Below are positions 27,283 to 36,872 of a DNA stretch of 64,000 nt, piece after piece. This DNA is from Staphylococcus felis (GTDB lineage: Bacteria; Bacillota; Bacilli; Staphylococcales; Staphylococcaceae): contig NZ_CP027770.1 of NCBI RefSeq assembly GCF_003012915.1, positions 1,178,001-1,242,000 of the forward strand. Direction: 5' to 3'. The notes beneath the pieces were generated by a model. It did no database searches, was not told where the DNA came from, and worked only from the letters and a program-made list of their open reading frames with translations. Numbering within the stretch: position 1 is the first letter of the stretch; each line of letters opens with the position of its first letter. Position numbers and translations under genes: made by a program.

Positions 27283-27813
27283 TTAACTTGATAGTGAATG
27301 CTTGTTATAGCTACGTAATGGAGAACCAACTTGATATATATCAACATGGCAAATCGCTAAAGATTGGACTAAATCCATAAAAATTTCTGGAGAAGTTGTT
27401 ACCTTTAAAGCGTGATGACTCAAACTATACTGAATTTCTTTTCCTTTAAAACCATTTAAAATATCAATCACTTTATCTTTAATAAATAAGTCGCTTAAAC
27501 CATCAATAGTCATTTCGAAATGCTTGTCAATAGCTGTATGAATGGGTTCAAATGCTAACAAATGTTCATATTTCGTTAATACTATGTCACGGAATAAATA
27601 ATTATGGAAACTTAAAAAGCTAATCAAATAGGGTAATGCTTTTTTAGGAAGATGAACACGTAAAATATAAACATGTTTTACTTTAGTGAATTCAAAGTTA
27701 AAGTGAAAGTGTGTATTCAACTGATTTAATAATTTGCATAATTGTCGGCGTCTAAAGTAATGGTTGATTTGGTGAATATGTAAAGTATAGGACTCTAATT
27801 TATCAATAATCAT
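27283..27813 (-). CDS. Hypothetical protein
   Basis: This 176-residue soluble protein is rich in His and aromatic residues (MIIDKLESYTLHIHQINHYF start). No membrane segment or known motif is visible. A weak AGAGGAATT lies before the ATG. It occupies a stretch of normal coding composition between a terminator and an unrelated carrier, and I do not recognise the family. Confidence 0.65.
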   Translation of the reverse strand: MIIDKLESYTLHIHQINHYFRRRQLCKLLNQLNTHFHFNFEFTKVKHVYILRVHLPKKALPYLISFLSFHNYLFRDIVLTKYEHLLAFEPIHTAIDKHFEMTIDGLSDLFIKDKVIDILNGFKGKEIQYSLSHHALKVTTSPEIFMDLVQSLAICHVDIYQVGSPLRSYNKHSLSS

Positions 27814-28051
27814 TATAATTCCTCTTTTAAAAGTTTTCTTGAATATATTTTATCACTCAAGCTTAAAAAAGCAGTCAGACTTAAGATGGAATTCTTGAAA
27901 AGGTGTTGTAAGTCTAGAATTATTTCTTAAATGCAAGTAAAACACATCAATAAAAAATTAAATATGTAAATAAAATAGGTTAAGTGCTATTGATTAAGAT
28001 GATGAAACGTGTTAATATTCAGATTATTAAGAAAACTGGGGGTGTTTATAG

Positions 28052-28996
28052 ATGTTACATACAATGAGTCAGTTTGCATCTAGAACGTTTGTGCTATGGA
28101 TGCTTCTTGTAAGTGTGATAGCTTTTTTATTACCTAATGTATTTATAGGATTTGGACCATTTATACCTTATTTACTAGGGATAGTTATGCTCGGAATGGG
28201 TCTCACGATTAAAATGGAGGACTTTAAATTAATCCTAAAACAACCTAAGCCTGTAATCATAGGGGTTATTTTACAATATACGATCATGCCATTACTGGCT
28301 TATAGTATAGCGAAGGGATTCCAGTTGCCTACAGAGGTTGCAATAGGTGTTATGCTCGTTGGATGTTGTCCAGGTGGAACATCAAGTAATATTGTATCCT
28401 ATTTAGCAAAGGCGAATGTTGCTTTGTCTGTCACAGTTACATCAGTTTCTACATTAATTTCACCGATACTTACACCATCACTCATGTATGTTTTTGCAAA
28501 TCAATGGATGGATGTTTCGTTTATGAGTCTTTTCACTTCTGTGATTAAAGTGGTGATTGTGCCAATCATAATTGGATTAGTTATTCAGAAACTATTTAAA
28601 AAAGCATCTGATACGAGTGAAGATATCTTACCTATTATTTCAGTTGTAGCCATTTCAGTTATTTTAGGTGCAGTCATTGCAGGGAGTAAGAATATGATTT
28701 TTGAAACAGGACTTCTTATTTTCTTAGTCGTTATTTTACATAATGTGTTGGGATACCTCATTGGTTATATTTTAGCTCATGTATTTCGATTAAGTGATGG
28801 AGATAAAAAGGCCATTTCTATCGAAGTTGGCATGCAAAATTCAGGTTTAGCTGCATCTTTAGCAACAGTTCACTTCAATCCATTAGCTGCATTGCCAGGT
28901 GCTGTATTTAGTTTTATACATTGCATTAGTGGTCCATTACTTGCCAAAATATGGACTTCTCAATTATTTAGAAAATCACAAAAAGAAACGTTCTAG
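28052..28996 (+). CDS. Bile acid:sodium symporter (BASS) family transporter
   Basis: This 314-residue protein has ten membrane segments with BASS signatures GCCPGGTSSNIVSYLAKANV near residue 107 and EVGMQNSGLAASLATVHF near residue 260. Bacterial members move pantoate, ketopantoate or other organic anions with sodium. GGGGGTG lies before the ATG. It is monocistronic with a terminator at 29031. The 238 bp upstream show no gene. Confidence 0.92.
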   Translation: MLHTMSQFASRTFVLWMLLVSVIAFLLPNVFIGFGPFIPYLLGIVMLGMGLTIKMEDFKLILKQPKPVIIGVILQYTIMPLLAYSIAKGFQLPTEVAIGVMLVGCCPGGTSSNIVSYLAKANVALSVTVTSVSTLISPILTPSLMYVFANQWMDVSFMSLFTSVIKVVIVPIIIGLVIQKLFKKASDTSEDILPIISVVAISVILGAVIAGSKNMIFETGLLIFLVVILHNVLGYLIGYILAHVFRLSDGDKKAISIEVGMQNSGLAASLATVHFNPLAALPGAVFSFIHCISGPLLAKIWTSQLFRKSQKETF

Positions 28997-29030
28997 CTAT
29001 TTACCATTATATAGAGACTCATATTACTTA

Positions 29031-29072
29031 AAAGATTCCTAAAGTCATTAATAGGCTGTAGGAATCTTTTTT
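29031..29072 (+). terminator. Intrinsic terminator after BASS gene
   Basis: AAAGATTCCT pairs with AGGAATCTTT, followed by TTTT. Confidence 0.85.
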
Positions 29073-29167
29073 ATTATGTATTTTACAATTAAGTTAGGTT
29101 ATGCGAAAATATAATTTAAACTAAAGGAATTTTACTGTAACAGTTAAAAATAAAAGGGGAAATCAAC

Positions 29168-29440
29168 ATGATTAAAGTACTCAACCATTATTTTATTACA
29201 CTCACATTATTGGTTACGATGCTGATTTTATCGGTGGGTTTTTTAACGCATTTTAATCATGATGTGCGTTTAATTGCATCTCTAACAATCATTGTAACAT
29301 TGCTTAATTTTGCGCTTGAAACGAAATTGAAAAATTCGAACTGGTCAGAATCAAAACAACATTTTATAAAGACAGTGGTCTTTCCGATTAATATTTTGAT
29401 TATCGGGGTTATTTGTTTAATTTATTTCCAACTCTTATAG
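29168..29440 (+). CDS. Small membrane protein of unknown function
   Basis: This 90-residue protein has three predicted membrane segments (about residues 8-27, 33-50 and 67-88). AAGGGGAAATC precedes the ATG. It lies 86 bp before the dioxygenase gene. No family is recognised. Confidence 0.7.
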   Translation: MIKVLNHYFITLTLLVTMLILSVGFLTHFNHDVRLIASLTIIVTLLNFALETKLKNSNWSESKQHFIKTVVFPINILIIGVICLIYFQLL

Positions 29441-29526
29441 CGCAATTGGTTATAAGCAAAGAAGTTGCAACATATCGGTATAAAAAATATACTAACATTA
29501 TCAATACTGCTCTAGGAGGAAACGTT

Positions 29527-30360
29527 ATGAATAATGTTATTGGACATCACCATATTTCAATGTATACGAAAGATGTTGCTCAAAATAAAGCGTTTTATAT
29601 GGATGTTTTAGGTTTAAAGCTGGTTAAAGAAACAGTCAATCAAGATGACGATCATATGGTTCACTTATTTTATGGAGATAACGAAAGTTCAATTGGAACA
29701 TTGCTTACTTTTTTTGAGATTCCGAATGCGGGTATGATGCGTAAAGGAACAAATATGATTGCGCGTATTGGCTTATTAGTAAGAGATGAAGCGGCTATCG
29801 ACTATTTTGAAGATCGTCTGAAAAAACATGTGAATCATATTGAAAAAGGAACGTACTTAGGTCATACAACGCTCTATTTTGATGATCCAGAGACACTTTC
29901 ATTTGTGATGATTGCAAATAATGGTGCTAAGTTACCTGAAGGGGTTGGAAACCCTACGAATAGTGACATCCCTGAAGCCTACCAAATTTTAGGTATGGGA
30001 CCTATTGAAATACACGTCCAAGATGACGAAAAAACAAAAGTATATTTAACTGAGCAATTGGGCTTTCAACCGAAAAAAGATGATGAATTAGATGTTTTTA
30101 CTTTAGATAAAGAGGGCTTATTTACTGATATCGTAGTTGTCAAAAAAGAAGGGCCGAATGTTCGACCGGGAAGAGGATATGTACATCATCATGCTTTTGC
30201 AACACAAGACGATAAGCATCTTACAAATTTAATCAAACTTCATGATGATATGCCAGGTAAACATTCTGGAATGATCGATCGCAAGTGGTTTAAATCATTA
30301 TACTATCGCCAAAACAAAATTATGTTTGAATTTGCAACAGTAGGGCCTGGATTTGAATAA
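29527..30360 (+). CDS. VOC-family ring-cleaving dioxygenase (MhqA/MhqO-like)
   Basis: This 277-residue protein has two glyoxalase/VOC modules. The metal ligand regions are GHHHISMYTKD (residue 5 onward), YVHHHAFATQDD and a late MFEFATVGPGFE. The start is the ATG at 29527 behind AGGAGG; the open frame extends further upstream without a ribosome-binding site. Relatives cleave hydroquinone- or catechol-type rings and defend against quinones. The protein ends right after the last ligand, about 35 residues short of the MhqO-type tail as I remember it. Whether the short form is typical in this genus is unclear. Confidence 0.85.
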   Translation: MNNVIGHHHISMYTKDVAQNKAFYMDVLGLKLVKETVNQDDDHMVHLFYGDNESSIGTLLTFFEIPNAGMMRKGTNMIARIGLLVRDEAAIDYFEDRLKKHVNHIEKGTYLGHTTLYFDDPETLSFVMIANNGAKLPEGVGNPTNSDIPEAYQILGMGPIEIHVQDDEKTKVYLTEQLGFQPKKDDELDVFTLDKEGLFTDIVVVKKEGPNVRPGRGYVHHHAFATQDDKHLTNLIKLHDDMPGKHSGMIDRKWFKSLYYRQNKIMFEFATVGPGFE

Positions 30361-30425
30361 CGACGTGAATTGATTCATAAGTTTTGATACACTGTATTTA
30401 AATGGCATCAGAGGAGGCATCACTT

Positions 30426-31061
30426 ATGTATCGAGCGGTTATTTTTGATTTTGATGGGACAGTTATAGATACTGAACAACATCTATTTGAAATTATCAAC
30501 CAAAATCTTACTAAGGAAGGGCACGAACCAGTAGCAATTGATTTCTTTCGTTCTAATATTGGGGGTAGAGCACTGCCACTACATCACCACTTAATGGATT
30601 TGGTAGGAGAAGCGCGTGTATTGGAAATCTATCATGAACATCACACAACAGCTGCTGACTTATCTTTACGACCAGGTGTTCTAGAATTAATCCAATCACT
30701 TCATCAAAGACATATTCCAATAGGTATCGCATCAAGTAGCTCTAGAGATAATGTGAAAGCATTAGTTCAAAAGTTAGATCTAGAGAAGTATATTTCGGTA
30801 ATCAAAGGTCGCGAAGACGTAGAAGAGGTTAAACCCGCACCAGATTTATATCTAGCTGCAGTACAAGCATTGCATTTTAATCCTACGCATTGTTTGGCTA
30901 TTGAAGATTCTATCAAAGGTGCTACAGCAGCAATTAACGCTGGGCTTGATGTTATTGTTAATACAAACTTGATGACAGAGGTGAGTGACTTTTCAGACTT
31001 GCCTTTAATTGCGCAAGATATTGATTTAACAACAGTAATGAAGACTTATTTTAATGGGTGA
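30426..31061 (+). CDS. HAD-superfamily phosphatase (PgmB/Gph-like)
   Basis: This 211-residue HAD subfamily IA protein carries motif I DFDGTVIDTE (nucleophile Asp at residue 8), motif II ASSSSRDN, the lysine in VKPAPDLYL and motif III AIEDSIKGATAA. A helical cap lies between motifs I and II. It likely dephosphorylates or isomerises a sugar phosphate. The start is the ATG at 30426 after GAGGAGG; an ATG eight codons upstream precedes that site. It is cotranscribed with the next small gene. Confidence 0.9.
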   Translation: MYRAVIFDFDGTVIDTEQHLFEIINQNLTKEGHEPVAIDFFRSNIGGRALPLHHHLMDLVGEARVLEIYHEHHTTAADLSLRPGVLELIQSLHQRHIPIGIASSSSRDNVKALVQKLDLEKYISVIKGREDVEEVKPAPDLYLAAVQALHFNPTHCLAIEDSIKGATAAINAGLDVIVNTNLMTEVSDFSDLPLIAQDIDLTTVMKTYFNG

Positions 31062-31064
31062 CAT

Positions 31065-31259
31065 ATGATGAGTGTTGAGATGATATTATTCTTTATTGTT
31101 GCGCCCCTGATTATTTTATTTGGAAATCTCGTATTAGCGCCAAAGTTTCAAAGACATATTCCTATGCGTGTGCATCTGACCTCGGCGATAATAGGCGTGA
31201 TATTATATGGTATTGCTGCTATAATTGTTTATTACTTTTTATTACAAGGGAAAATCTAA
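31065..31259 (+). CDS. Small two-segment membrane protein
   Basis: This 64-residue protein has two membrane helices (about 5-24 and 36-60) separated by the short charged loop PKFQRHIPMRVHL. It starts three bases after the HAD gene stop, with GGGTGAC as a weak ribosome-binding site; the second ATG at 31068 is equally possible. Its function is unknown. Confidence 0.65.
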   Translation: MMSVEMILFFIVAPLIILFGNLVLAPKFQRHIPMRVHLTSAIIGVILYGIAAIIVYYFLLQGKI

Positions 31260-31270
31260 TCTATTAAATC

Positions 31271-31316
31271 AAAAAGACTGAGACGAAAGGAATAACCATA
31301 TCGTTTCAGTCTTTTT
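31271..31316. terminator. Bidirectional terminator
   Basis: AAAAAGACTGAGACGA pairs with TCGTTTCAGTCTTTTT. It serves the HAD operon and the convergent small membrane genes. Confidence 0.9.
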
Positions 31317-31345
31317 AATGTCTAAAGTATACCGTAGTGACAGTC

Positions 31346-31528
31346 TTATATTAAAAAGTATAATGCAAAAATAATAAGAACTAATAAAATGGCATCAACA
31401 CCAACCATTAATTTGTATCGTGTGTTTGGTTCGCCTGTTTTATTTGTCTTATAAGCCATATACACATTTGGAATAAAGCTAATGAGTAAAATGACGATAA
31501 TCAATATACCTATAGTGGTAGTATTCAT
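31346..31528 (-). CDS. Small two-segment membrane protein
   Basis: This 60-residue protein starts MNTTTIGILIIVILLIS, nine bases after AAAGGAG; the frame extends nine codons upstream into the preceding gene without a better start. Two helices surround the polar centre YKTNKTGEPNTRYK. It lies four bases downstream of the 111-residue membrane gene and is probably cotranscribed with it. Its function is unknown. Confidence 0.65.
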   Translation of the reverse strand: MNTTTIGILIIVILLISFIPNVYMAYKTNKTGEPNTRYKLMVGVDAILLVLIIFALYFLI

Positions 31529-31532
31529 AGGT

Positions 31533-31868
31533 TCAAACTCCTTTATTGATGTCACGCAAATAACCTATTGCTAATCCGACCAATAAGCCGACACTCACAC
31601 CTACTATTGCCATATCAAATACGATGCCAATCAACATACCTGTAATGACAGAAATGATAATTGGAAGGCCATATTGCATTTTACGTTTCTCTGTACTTAA
31701 TAATGTAAAAACCACACCATATAAAAGAAAGAAGGTAACAGATAACAATAGGGACTTCAATCCTAATTGCAATAGAGATGAAGGATGATTCATCCAATTC
31801 ATAAAAAAGAATAGAATCCCTAATAAGATTGCAATGAATAGTCCTTTATAAAGTCGTTGTTTTGCCAT
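31533..31868 (-). CDS. Membrane protein of unknown function
   Basis: This 111-residue protein has four membrane segments, the last glycine-rich (GVSVGLLVGLAIGYL). AAAAGGAGTC precedes the ATG. First gene of a two-gene unit transcribed leftward. The family is not recognised. Confidence 0.7.
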   Translation of the reverse strand: MAKQRLYKGLFIAILLGILFFFMNWMNHPSSLLQLGLKSLLLSVTFFLLYGVVFTLLSTEKRKMQYGLPIIISVITGMLIGIVFDMAIVGVSVGLLVGLAIGYLRDINKGV

Positions 31869-31985
31869 AAGTGACTCCTTTTGATGTAATCCACTTCATT
31901 ATAACATAGATAGAGGTGTAAGGCGGCAGGACTGGATGACTAATCTGTTAAAGGTATTAGTTATCAGTATTTTGACATTCAAGAC

Positions 31986-32831
31986 TTAATCGTTCGGGTC
32001 TATTCCTTTTTTGATAGCTTTAAACTGACCGTGATCATTTAAGTAAGCATAGAAAAGACCAATGACTAGTCCTCCTCCGATATAGTTGCCAATAAAAGCA
32101 AAGGCGATATTTTTGATTAAATGTCCAAGTTGTAGTGCCGAAACGTTATAATACAGCATTCCTATAAAAAGACATGCATTGTAGACAACGTGTTCGTATC
32201 CCATAAATGCAAATATCGTAACGCCAAACATCATGACAAACATTTTAGCTAAAACGTCATTGATTTGCATGGCGATGACTAAAGAAATATTAATAAAGAA
32301 ATTCGCAAAAATTGCACGTACTAATATGTTATGAAATGAAAATGTTACAGATTTTGTATGGACACTCTCACTTAGTAATTGAATCATTTCAGGTGTCATA
32401 ACATTTGTCAGTCGCATTAATCCGAATAATAACAAAGCGCCTAAAGCATTACCTAAGAAACATAAAAGAAAGATTTTTAGCACACGACTCGGGTGAATGA
32501 GTCGATAATAAAGCCCTACTGTAAAGTACATAAAGTTACTCGTTAATAACTCAGAATTTGTAAAAAGGATGAGAACAAGCGCGAAACTAAAGGCTATAGA
32601 GCCTAACATATTGACCAAACCTGGTGGAATATCAGGTGAAAAAGTTGTTTTGACCATTAAAACAAATACAGAAATGATACTAATAATAAAACCGGCCATC
32701 ATGGCACGCATTAAATAACGTTTTAAATAAAAACTTTGCAGTACGTCTTTTTTTTGAATCGTATCAATAATATTTGCCACCCAAGCTCTTCCATAAAAGA
32801 TACTATCCCATTTAATATTTTTATTTTCCAT
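31986..32831 (-). CDS. Formate/nitrite transporter (FNT) family channel
   Basis: This 281-residue protein has six membrane segments and FNT features: LFTNSELLTSNFMYF (first re-entrant loop) and MGYEHVVYNACLF with the conserved central histidine. The start is the ATG complementary to 32829-32831; the upstream extension lacks a ribosome-binding site. It probably passes formate or nitrite across the membrane. A formate dehydrogenase is encoded 10 kb away, which would fit formate, but the two are not linked in an operon. Confidence 0.88.
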   Translation of the reverse strand: MENKNIKWDSIFYGRAWVANIIDTIQKKDVLQSFYLKRYLMRAMMAGFIISIISVFVLMVKTTFSPDIPPGLVNMLGSIAFSFALVLILFTNSELLTSNFMYFTVGLYYRLIHPSRVLKIFLLCFLGNALGALLLFGLMRLTNVMTPEMIQLLSESVHTKSVTFSFHNILVRAIFANFFINISLVIAMQINDVLAKMFVMMFGVTIFAFMGYEHVVYNACLFIGMLYYNVSALQLGHLIKNIAFAFIGNYIGGGLVIGLFYAYLNDHGQFKAIKKGIDPND

Positions 32832-33043
32832 AATTACACAATTTCCTTTCTCCAATATCATCTTTATTATAGAGAGGTTCATTGAATATGTGAAGTTATT
32901 CACAACTTTAAAATTTACAAATCTGTGACATCCTATAAAATAGTTAGAGATAGCCCAACAAAACACCATGATAAAGGAATGAAGTCTAATAAATTTTTAA
33001 TAGTTCATTATATAATATTTTATAACGAGCAACCTATATATCG

Positions 33044-33057
33044 AGAAAACGTTTACA
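33044..33057 (+). promoter_or_regulatory. Candidate CcpA site (cre) before amino-acid permease
   Basis: AGAAAACGTTTACA matches the cre consensus TGWAARCGYTWNCW at 13 of 14 positions. It lies about 105 bp before the permease start, so carbon catabolite control of amino-acid uptake is plausible. Confidence 0.6.
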
Positions 33058-33161
33058 TTTTTCGAAAAAAAGCTAGTATTCTTTACGAAATATAGTATAA
33101 TAACGCCATAAACATAATAAATGTTTTGACTAGGGGTTTTATAGGAGATGGAGGAAGATCT

Positions 33162-34550
33162 ATGGAAGGTAATGAATTACAAAGAGGGCTGAGCTCTCGT
33201 CAGATCCAAATGATTGCACTAGGAGGCACTATAGGTGTCGGATTATTTATGGGAGCTTCAAGTACGATAGCTTGGACGGGGCCGTCAGTTATATTTGCGT
33301 ATTTAGTAGCGGGTCTATTTTTATTTTTAATTATGCGCGCAATGGGTGAAATGGTGTATTTATATCCAACAACGGGTTCGTTTGCAAATTATGCAACCGA
33401 TTATCTTCATCCAGTCGCAGGATATATAACGGCTTGGGCAAATATATTCCAATGGATTGTCGTTGGGATGGCCGAAGTTATAGCTGTTGGAGAATACATG
33501 AAATATTGGTGGCCAGAGTTACCATCATGGATTCCGGGGATTTTCGTGATTCTTATTTTAACAGCTGCAAACGCTGTATCTGTTAAAGCATTTGGAGAGT
33601 TTGAATTCTGGTTTGCAATGATCAAAATTGTCACAATTATCTTAATGATTGTAGCAGGATTTGGATTGATTTTCTTCGGATTAGGGAACGGAGGAAATCC
33701 AATAGGACTGAGTAATTTAACAGAACATGGCGGTTTTATGCCAAATGGTTGGCTAGGGTTTTTCTTTGCATTGTCCATTGTTATTGGTTCTTATCAAGGG
33801 GTTGAATTGATAGGGATTACAGCTGGGGAAACTAAAAACCCGCAACACAATATTAAAAAGGCAGTAAACGGCGTTATCTGGCGTATTCTTATTTTCTATA
33901 TTGGTGCGATTTTCGTTATTGTAACAGTTTATCCATGGGATGGTCTACAAGAATTAGGTAGCCCATTCGTAGCTACTTTTGCGAAAGTTGGGATTACAAT
34001 TGCAGCAGGTTTAATTAACTTTGTTGTGATTACAGCAGCGATGTCTGGTTGTAATTCAGGTATCTTTAGCTCAAGTCGAATGATTTATACGCTTGCACAA
34101 AACGGGCAGTTACCTAAGATTTTTACAAAAGTCATGAAAAATGGTGTACCATTCTACACAGTATTGGCAGTTTCAACCGGTATTTTTATAGGTGTTATTT
34201 TAAACATCGTATTACCTATGATTATCGAAGGATCAGAAAGTATTTTCGTATATGTGTATAGTGCTTCAATTTTACCAGGGATGATTCCGTGGTTTATGAT
34301 TTTATTCAGTCACATTCAGTTTAGACGTAAGTTCCCTGAAAAAGTGGAAGGACACCCATTTAAAATGCCGCTTGCACCATTCACAAACTATATGACAATT
34401 CTATTTTTAATCATTGTATTATTAGGAATGTTAATTAATGGCGAGACGCGCGTTTCAGTAATTATTGGATTTTTATTCTTAGGATTTATGGGCGTATTTT
34501 TCTTTATGCGTGGTTACCACAAACGAAACAAAGAAGATTTAAAATTATAA
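33162..34550 (+). CDS. Amino-acid permease, APC superfamily (AAT type)
   Basis: This 462-residue protein has twelve membrane segments. The opening LSSRQIQMIALGGTIGVGLF is the APC/AAT substrate-site signature, and ELIGITAGETKNP lies near residue 213. The start is the ATG at 33162 behind GGAGATGGAGGAAG; the frame extends twelve codons upstream. It imports one or more amino acids with protons; specificity is not readable. A cre-like site lies upstream and a terminator follows. Confidence 0.92.
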   Translation: MEGNELQRGLSSRQIQMIALGGTIGVGLFMGASSTIAWTGPSVIFAYLVAGLFLFLIMRAMGEMVYLYPTTGSFANYATDYLHPVAGYITAWANIFQWIVVGMAEVIAVGEYMKYWWPELPSWIPGIFVILILTAANAVSVKAFGEFEFWFAMIKIVTIILMIVAGFGLIFFGLGNGGNPIGLSNLTEHGGFMPNGWLGFFFALSIVIGSYQGVELIGITAGETKNPQHNIKKAVNGVIWRILIFYIGAIFVIVTVYPWDGLQELGSPFVATFAKVGITIAAGLINFVVITAAMSGCNSGIFSSSRMIYTLAQNGQLPKIFTKVMKNGVPFYTVLAVSTGIFIGVILNIVLPMIIEGSESIFVYVYSASILPGMIPWFMILFSHIQFRRKFPEKVEGHPFKMPLAPFTNYMTILFLIIVLLGMLINGETRVSVIIGFLFLGFMGVFFFMRGYHKRNKEDLKL

Positions 34551-34563
34551 AACACCTAAAAAA

Positions 34564-34600
34564 CAGCGAGCAGTCTAATCAGATTGTTCGCTGCTTTTTT
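34564..34600 (+). terminator. Intrinsic terminator after amino-acid permease
   Basis: CAGCGAGCAGTCT pairs with AGATTGTTCGCTG (one wobble), followed by CTTTTTT. Confidence 0.88.
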
Positions 34601-34630
34601 ATTAAAATAATGATCAATGAGGAAGTTGAA

Positions 34631-34987
34631 TCATCGTGTTTTGATTGCGTAAAGAGAGAGTTGATGTTGCGCTATCATAATAACATCAATATAGCCTTGA
34701 TTCACTAAAGATTGGTTACCAAAATCTACGCGAATTAAAGGAGAACGCATGAGATTGTCTAAGCAATCATAATAGGCATTGTAGGCAGGAAAAGGTATAG
34801 TCGATAAAGTATCTGGATTTGGGAGATCTTTATAAAAAATAGAGACTTGTGTTTGAAGTTTGTCTAAATATGTCTCACTTTCAGCCTTATCAATGCGGTA
34901 GTGAAGGTCAAAGGCAGTAGCGTATTGAAGTAATTCATTTAAATGTTTGACGGCTTGAGTCTGAGTAGGAAATTTGTGCTGATTCAT
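34631..34987 (-). CDS. Hypothetical protein
   Basis: This 118-residue soluble, mostly helical protein begins MNQHKFPTQTQAVKHLNELL. The start is the ATG complementary to 34985-34987, after AAAGGATG. No membrane segment or known domain is visible. It is convergent with the permease gene. I do not recognise the family. Confidence 0.65.
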   Translation of the reverse strand: MNQHKFPTQTQAVKHLNELLQYATAFDLHYRIDKAESETYLDKLQTQVSIFYKDLPNPDTLSTIPFPAYNAYYDCLDNLMRSPLIRVDFGNQSLVNQGYIDVIMIAQHQLSLYAIKTR

Positions 34988-35125
34988 TGTTGTCATCCTT
35001 TCAGTAAATATAATATATTATATTATAGCACAGATTTTCAAATGGAATTCATCACTTTAGCCATGAATATGGAATCGTTTTAGTCTGATAATGCTATTGC
35101 GAAAACAACTATAGAAAGGAATCGA

Positions 35126-35875
35126 ATGAAAATGACGCAATACAGATGGAAAGATATCGCATGGAGAGATTTATGGTTAATCCCCATTTTTATTATCTCT
35201 CAACTCATATTAGGAATGTTAGTACCTGTGATTTACTTTTTTATGACAGGATCAATTGAGGTGTTTACTGATGAAGGTTTAGTGTTTAATGATACGATAA
35301 CCTATCTTATCGAAATCGTTAGCCTTGTGAGTTATATCATTGTAGTGATTAGTTTTTGGTTATTACACTTCAAATCAATGAAACAGCGCTTTAAATTAGG
35401 TATACAAGGGATAAAAGATTATTGGAAATGGATTGTAGTTGCTTATTTGATTGCTATGGCCGCTAGTCAAGCATACGGATGGATTAAAGAATTTTTACCT
35501 GAGAAGTTCCAGTATGGGACTCCACAAAATGAAATGTTAGTCAGTGAAATGATTCATAATTTAGCATTATTACCAGTAAGCTTTTTATTTATTGCCGTAT
35601 TTGCACCAATAGTTGAAGAAATCATTTTTAGACATATTTTGATTGGGGAATTAGGGAAAAAGCTGAACTTTAAAGTAATGGCTGTGATTTCTGTAATAAT
35701 ATTTGCGGCATTTCATGTTACGAATGCGAGTTCACCTTTTGAGATTGTGGACTATCTTATTATCGCGATACCACTTGTGTGGCTCTATCTTAAAAGTAAC
35801 CGTAATCTTGGTGTTACAATTGGATTTCACATCTTAAATAACTTTTTAGCGTTTGTGCTGGAGTTACTCTTATAA
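35126..35875 (+). CDS. CPBP-family intramembrane protease
   Basis: This 249-residue protein with about seven membrane segments has all CPBP motifs intact: EEIIFR at about residue 170, FAAFH about 30 residues later and a final HILNN. It should be an active membrane metal-free or metallo-type protease of the Abi/MroQ group. AGGAATCGA precedes the ATG. Its size is like S. aureus MroQ (247 residues), but identity with MroQ cannot be decided here because agr is not adjacent. Confidence 0.88.
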   Translation: MKMTQYRWKDIAWRDLWLIPIFIISQLILGMLVPVIYFFMTGSIEVFTDEGLVFNDTITYLIEIVSLVSYIIVVISFWLLHFKSMKQRFKLGIQGIKDYWKWIVVAYLIAMAASQAYGWIKEFLPEKFQYGTPQNEMLVSEMIHNLALLPVSFLFIAVFAPIVEEIIFRHILIGELGKKLNFKVMAVISVIIFAAFHVTNASSPFEIVDYLIIAIPLVWLYLKSNRNLGVTIGFHILNNFLAFVLELLL

Positions 35876-35905
35876 ATGAGTCAAAATATATAATGTATTA
35901 TGAAA

Positions 35906-35953
35906 AGAAAAGACAGTGACCAAAGGGGTTCCGCGTTTGGTTACTGTCTTTTC
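35906..35953. terminator. Bidirectional terminator
   Basis: GAAAAGACAGTGACCAAA pairs with TTTGGTTACTGTCTTTTC (near perfect 18-bp stem) between convergent genes. Confidence 0.92.
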
Positions 35954-35980
35954 ATATGTCATAAACTTGATTCCGCAAAA

Positions 35981-36667
35981 CTACTTTTTTAAGTAGTGCG
36001 TAAAATTATCCAATGTAATATCAGTTGTGTTAATAGATTTATGAAATGAATAAGAGATATCTTCTATTGATGCAATATCAATATAACTTGTAAAGCCGCC
36101 ACCAATGTGGAATACGACAGCTTGCCAGTGGTTATTTTCACAAATGATGCCTATAAATACAATATTTGCAAATGTAGTTTGGCCATTATTTAATTGGTAG
36201 TCAATGCCCATTACTTTTCGTTCTTGACAATAAATGAATATATCTTCAAAGAATTTCGGCAGTGTGGGAGTCGTATTAGGTTGAATTTTAATATAATCGT
36301 TTTGCTGTTTTAATCGACGCTTTAATGTAGAACTAGGTTGACGCGATAGCTTAAGTTGAATGGCTTTCAGTTCTTCTTGATACGGGAGAGCTGAAAGGGA
36401 TTGTCGCTCTTTCAAGATAAGATAGAGTGCTTGTGCTTCATGTTCAGATAAATCTAAATGAATCCTTTGGTTATCCGGTTGTAGTTCGTAACCGCCATTT
36501 TTGCCAGTGTGTGCTAAAATTCTTATCCCTTTATTTTCAAGCTCTTGGATATCACGCAATATTGTCCGTTTCGATACGTTAAGTTCATCTGAAAGTTCAT
36601 GTGCTGTCAAATAATGATGCGCTTGAAGCATTTCGATTAACTTGCATTGACGTGTTTCTTTTTTCAT
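35981..36667 (-). CDS. HTH_11/WYL-type transcriptional regulator
   Basis: This 228-residue protein has an N-terminal winged helix (HHYLTAHELSDELNVSKRTILRDIQELENKG, in two helices) and a C-terminal ligand-sensing region resembling YafY/WYL proteins. The start is the ATG complementary to 36665-36667 behind GAGGTGG. It is the first gene left of the RsaI-like RNA and divergent from it. Targets and ligand are unknown. Confidence 0.8.
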   Translation of the reverse strand: MKKETRQCKLIEMLQAHHYLTAHELSDELNVSKRTILRDIQELENKGIRILAHTGKNGGYELQPDNQRIHLDLSEHEAQALYLILKERQSLSALPYQEELKAIQLKLSRQPSSTLKRRLKQQNDYIKIQPNTTPTLPKFFEDIFIYCQERKVMGIDYQLNNGQTTFANIVFIGIICENNHWQAVVFHIGGGFTSYIDIASIEDISYSFHKSINTTDITLDNFTHYLKK

Positions 36668-36828
36668 AATTATCCACCTCAATATACAAGGAATATATAA
36701 TTATTATAGCATATAGGCATAGTAAACATTGTATGATAACAGTTTGAGGATATGTATGCTCTATCAAAAGCGAGATATTTAGATGTTAATTGTCAGTATT
36801 ATTTTAAAAGAAAAATCAAAAACTTTTA

Positions 36829-36866
36829 AGAAAGCGTTTACAAATAGAGAAAGTATGTGCTACAAT
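36829..36866 (+). promoter_or_regulatory. Promoter with overlapping cre site for RsaI-like RNA
   Basis: The cre match AGAAAGCGTTTACA (36829-36842, 13 of 14) includes the -35 TTTACA. TG-n-TACAAT at 36858-36866 is an extended -10, with an 18-bp spacer. CcpA bound here would block RNA polymerase, giving glucose repression, as reported for RsaI in S. aureus. Confidence 0.8.
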
Positions 36867-36872
36867 GAATTT

